This document shows positions 5,437-5,808 of a stretch of DNA of 5,808 nt, piece by piece (the first letter of the stretch is position 1; every line of letters begins with the position of its first letter). The notes below the pieces were generated by a model that was not told the DNA's origin, made no database searches, and saw nothing but the letters and a program-made list of their open reading frames with translations. The stretch covers positions 1 through 5,808 of the forward strand of contig JADZFI010000268.1 in assembly GCA_020850025.1 (NCBI GenBank), given 5' to 3'. The translations under genes were made by a program, and so were the position numbers. The stretch is from Saprospiraceae bacterium. GTDB lineage: Bacteria > Bacteroidota > Bacteroidia > Chitinophagales > Saprospiraceae.

Positions 5437-5808
5437 ATGTTCGCAATTCGGTTATTTCTGCTCATTTTCCCATTTACGGCAATTGCCCAAACCGCTCCAA
5501 ACGCCATTCATATCATTCCCCAACCCCAGTCGGTTGAAGCTAAAAAGGGGACTTTTATCCTGAAAAAGGATACGAGGATTTACATCCCCGAAGGGCTCGA
5601 TGGCTGGGATGTTCCGGCACAATATTTTACCGCTCTCACCGCCACCAGCACCGGATACCGGCTCATTACGCAGCCGATGAAAAAATTCAAGGATCCGAAA
5701 AGTAACGCCATCCACCTGGTATACGATGCGGCCATTACCGCAGAGGAGGGATACCGCATGGAAGTGAAATCCGGTTCAGTTGTCATTTGGGCCAAAACCC
5801 CCGCCGGA
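5437..5808 (+). CDS. Beta-N-acetylhexosaminidase (GH20), N-terminal part, truncated by the window end
   Basis: The open frame runs 124 codons from ATG 5437 to the last base, with no stop. It starts with a signal peptide (MFAIRLFLLIFPFTAIA, then Q18; cleavage after AIA is likely), so the product is exported to the periplasm or cell surface. IHIIPQPQSVEAKKGTFIL (24-42) is the classic opening of the GH20 non-catalytic alpha/beta domain. Further on come SNAIHLVYDAAITAEEGYRMEVKSG and VVIWAKTPAG, the strand just before the usual (A)G-x-FYG segment of that domain. Such enzymes release terminal GlcNAc/GalNAc from chitin oligomers, glycans or peptidoglycan fragments; which one applies is unknown. The catalytic TIM barrel with its Asp-Glu pair lies outside the window, so activity cannot be judged. 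It is divergent from the Crp-family gene. Confidence 0.85.
   Translation, partial: MFAIRLFLLIFPFTAIAQTAPNAIHIIPQPQSVEAKKGTFILKKDTRIYIPEGLDGWDVPAQYFTALTATSTGYRLITQPMKKFKDPKSNAIHLVYDAAITAEEGYRMEVKSGSVVIWAKTPAG

Noticed and set aside
5452..5795. Minus-strand ORFs over the hexosaminidase start
   Set aside because: They are antisense to a frame with a signal peptide and a GH20 N-terminal domain that stays open to the window end.

Overview
The window looks like ordinary chromosomal DNA from a member of the Bacteroidota, possibly a Saprospiria-like lineage (inference; no rRNA or other marker is present). Support comes from the general absence of Shine-Dalgarno sequences before the starts, several upstream sites resembling the Bacteroidota promoter (-33 TTTG, about 19 nt, -7 TAnnTTTG, often TAccTTTGC), and the gene content. 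The genes are mostly solitary metabolic or housekeeping genes with their own signals, not one long operon.

Layout. 1-130 is a leader with a weak promoter candidate. 131-1399 (+) encodes an arginine deiminase family enzyme with a complete active site. 1402-1568 is a foldback repeat built of 7-nt units (AATGTCC / GGACATT). 1578-2003 (+) encodes a small hotdog-fold acyl-CoA thioesterase whose last codons run into a second heptamer repeat, 1982-2180. 2179-2898 (-) encodes a family 2 glycosyltransferase of the DPM1-like type, convergent with the thioesterase and ending inside the same repeat. 2899-3196 is a divergent intergenic region with promoter candidates for both flanking genes. 3197-3388 (+) is a very basic 63-residue protein of unknown function, followed by a clear intrinsic terminator (3413-3454). 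A promoter candidate starts directly after it and serves 3551-4477 (+), homoserine kinase (thrB), which appears to begin with TTG. 4478-4614 is a convergent spacer with two hairpins. 4615-5259 (-) encodes a Crp/Fnr-family regulator. It is divergent, across an AT-rich spacer, from 5437-5808 (+), the secreted N-terminal part of a GH20 beta-N-acetylhexosaminidase that runs off the window.

I see no joint pathway and no evidence of a new defence, mobile or biosynthetic system. ADI lacks arcB/arcC neighbours and thrB lacks thrA/thrC here. The Crp-like regulator could act on the divergent hexosaminidase gene, but only the arrangement supports that. The most unusual content is non-coding: two related heptamer-repeat foldback elements bracketing the thioesterase gene, one with a 22-nt higher-order period, plus a 16-bp perfect palindrome covering the thioesterase start codon.
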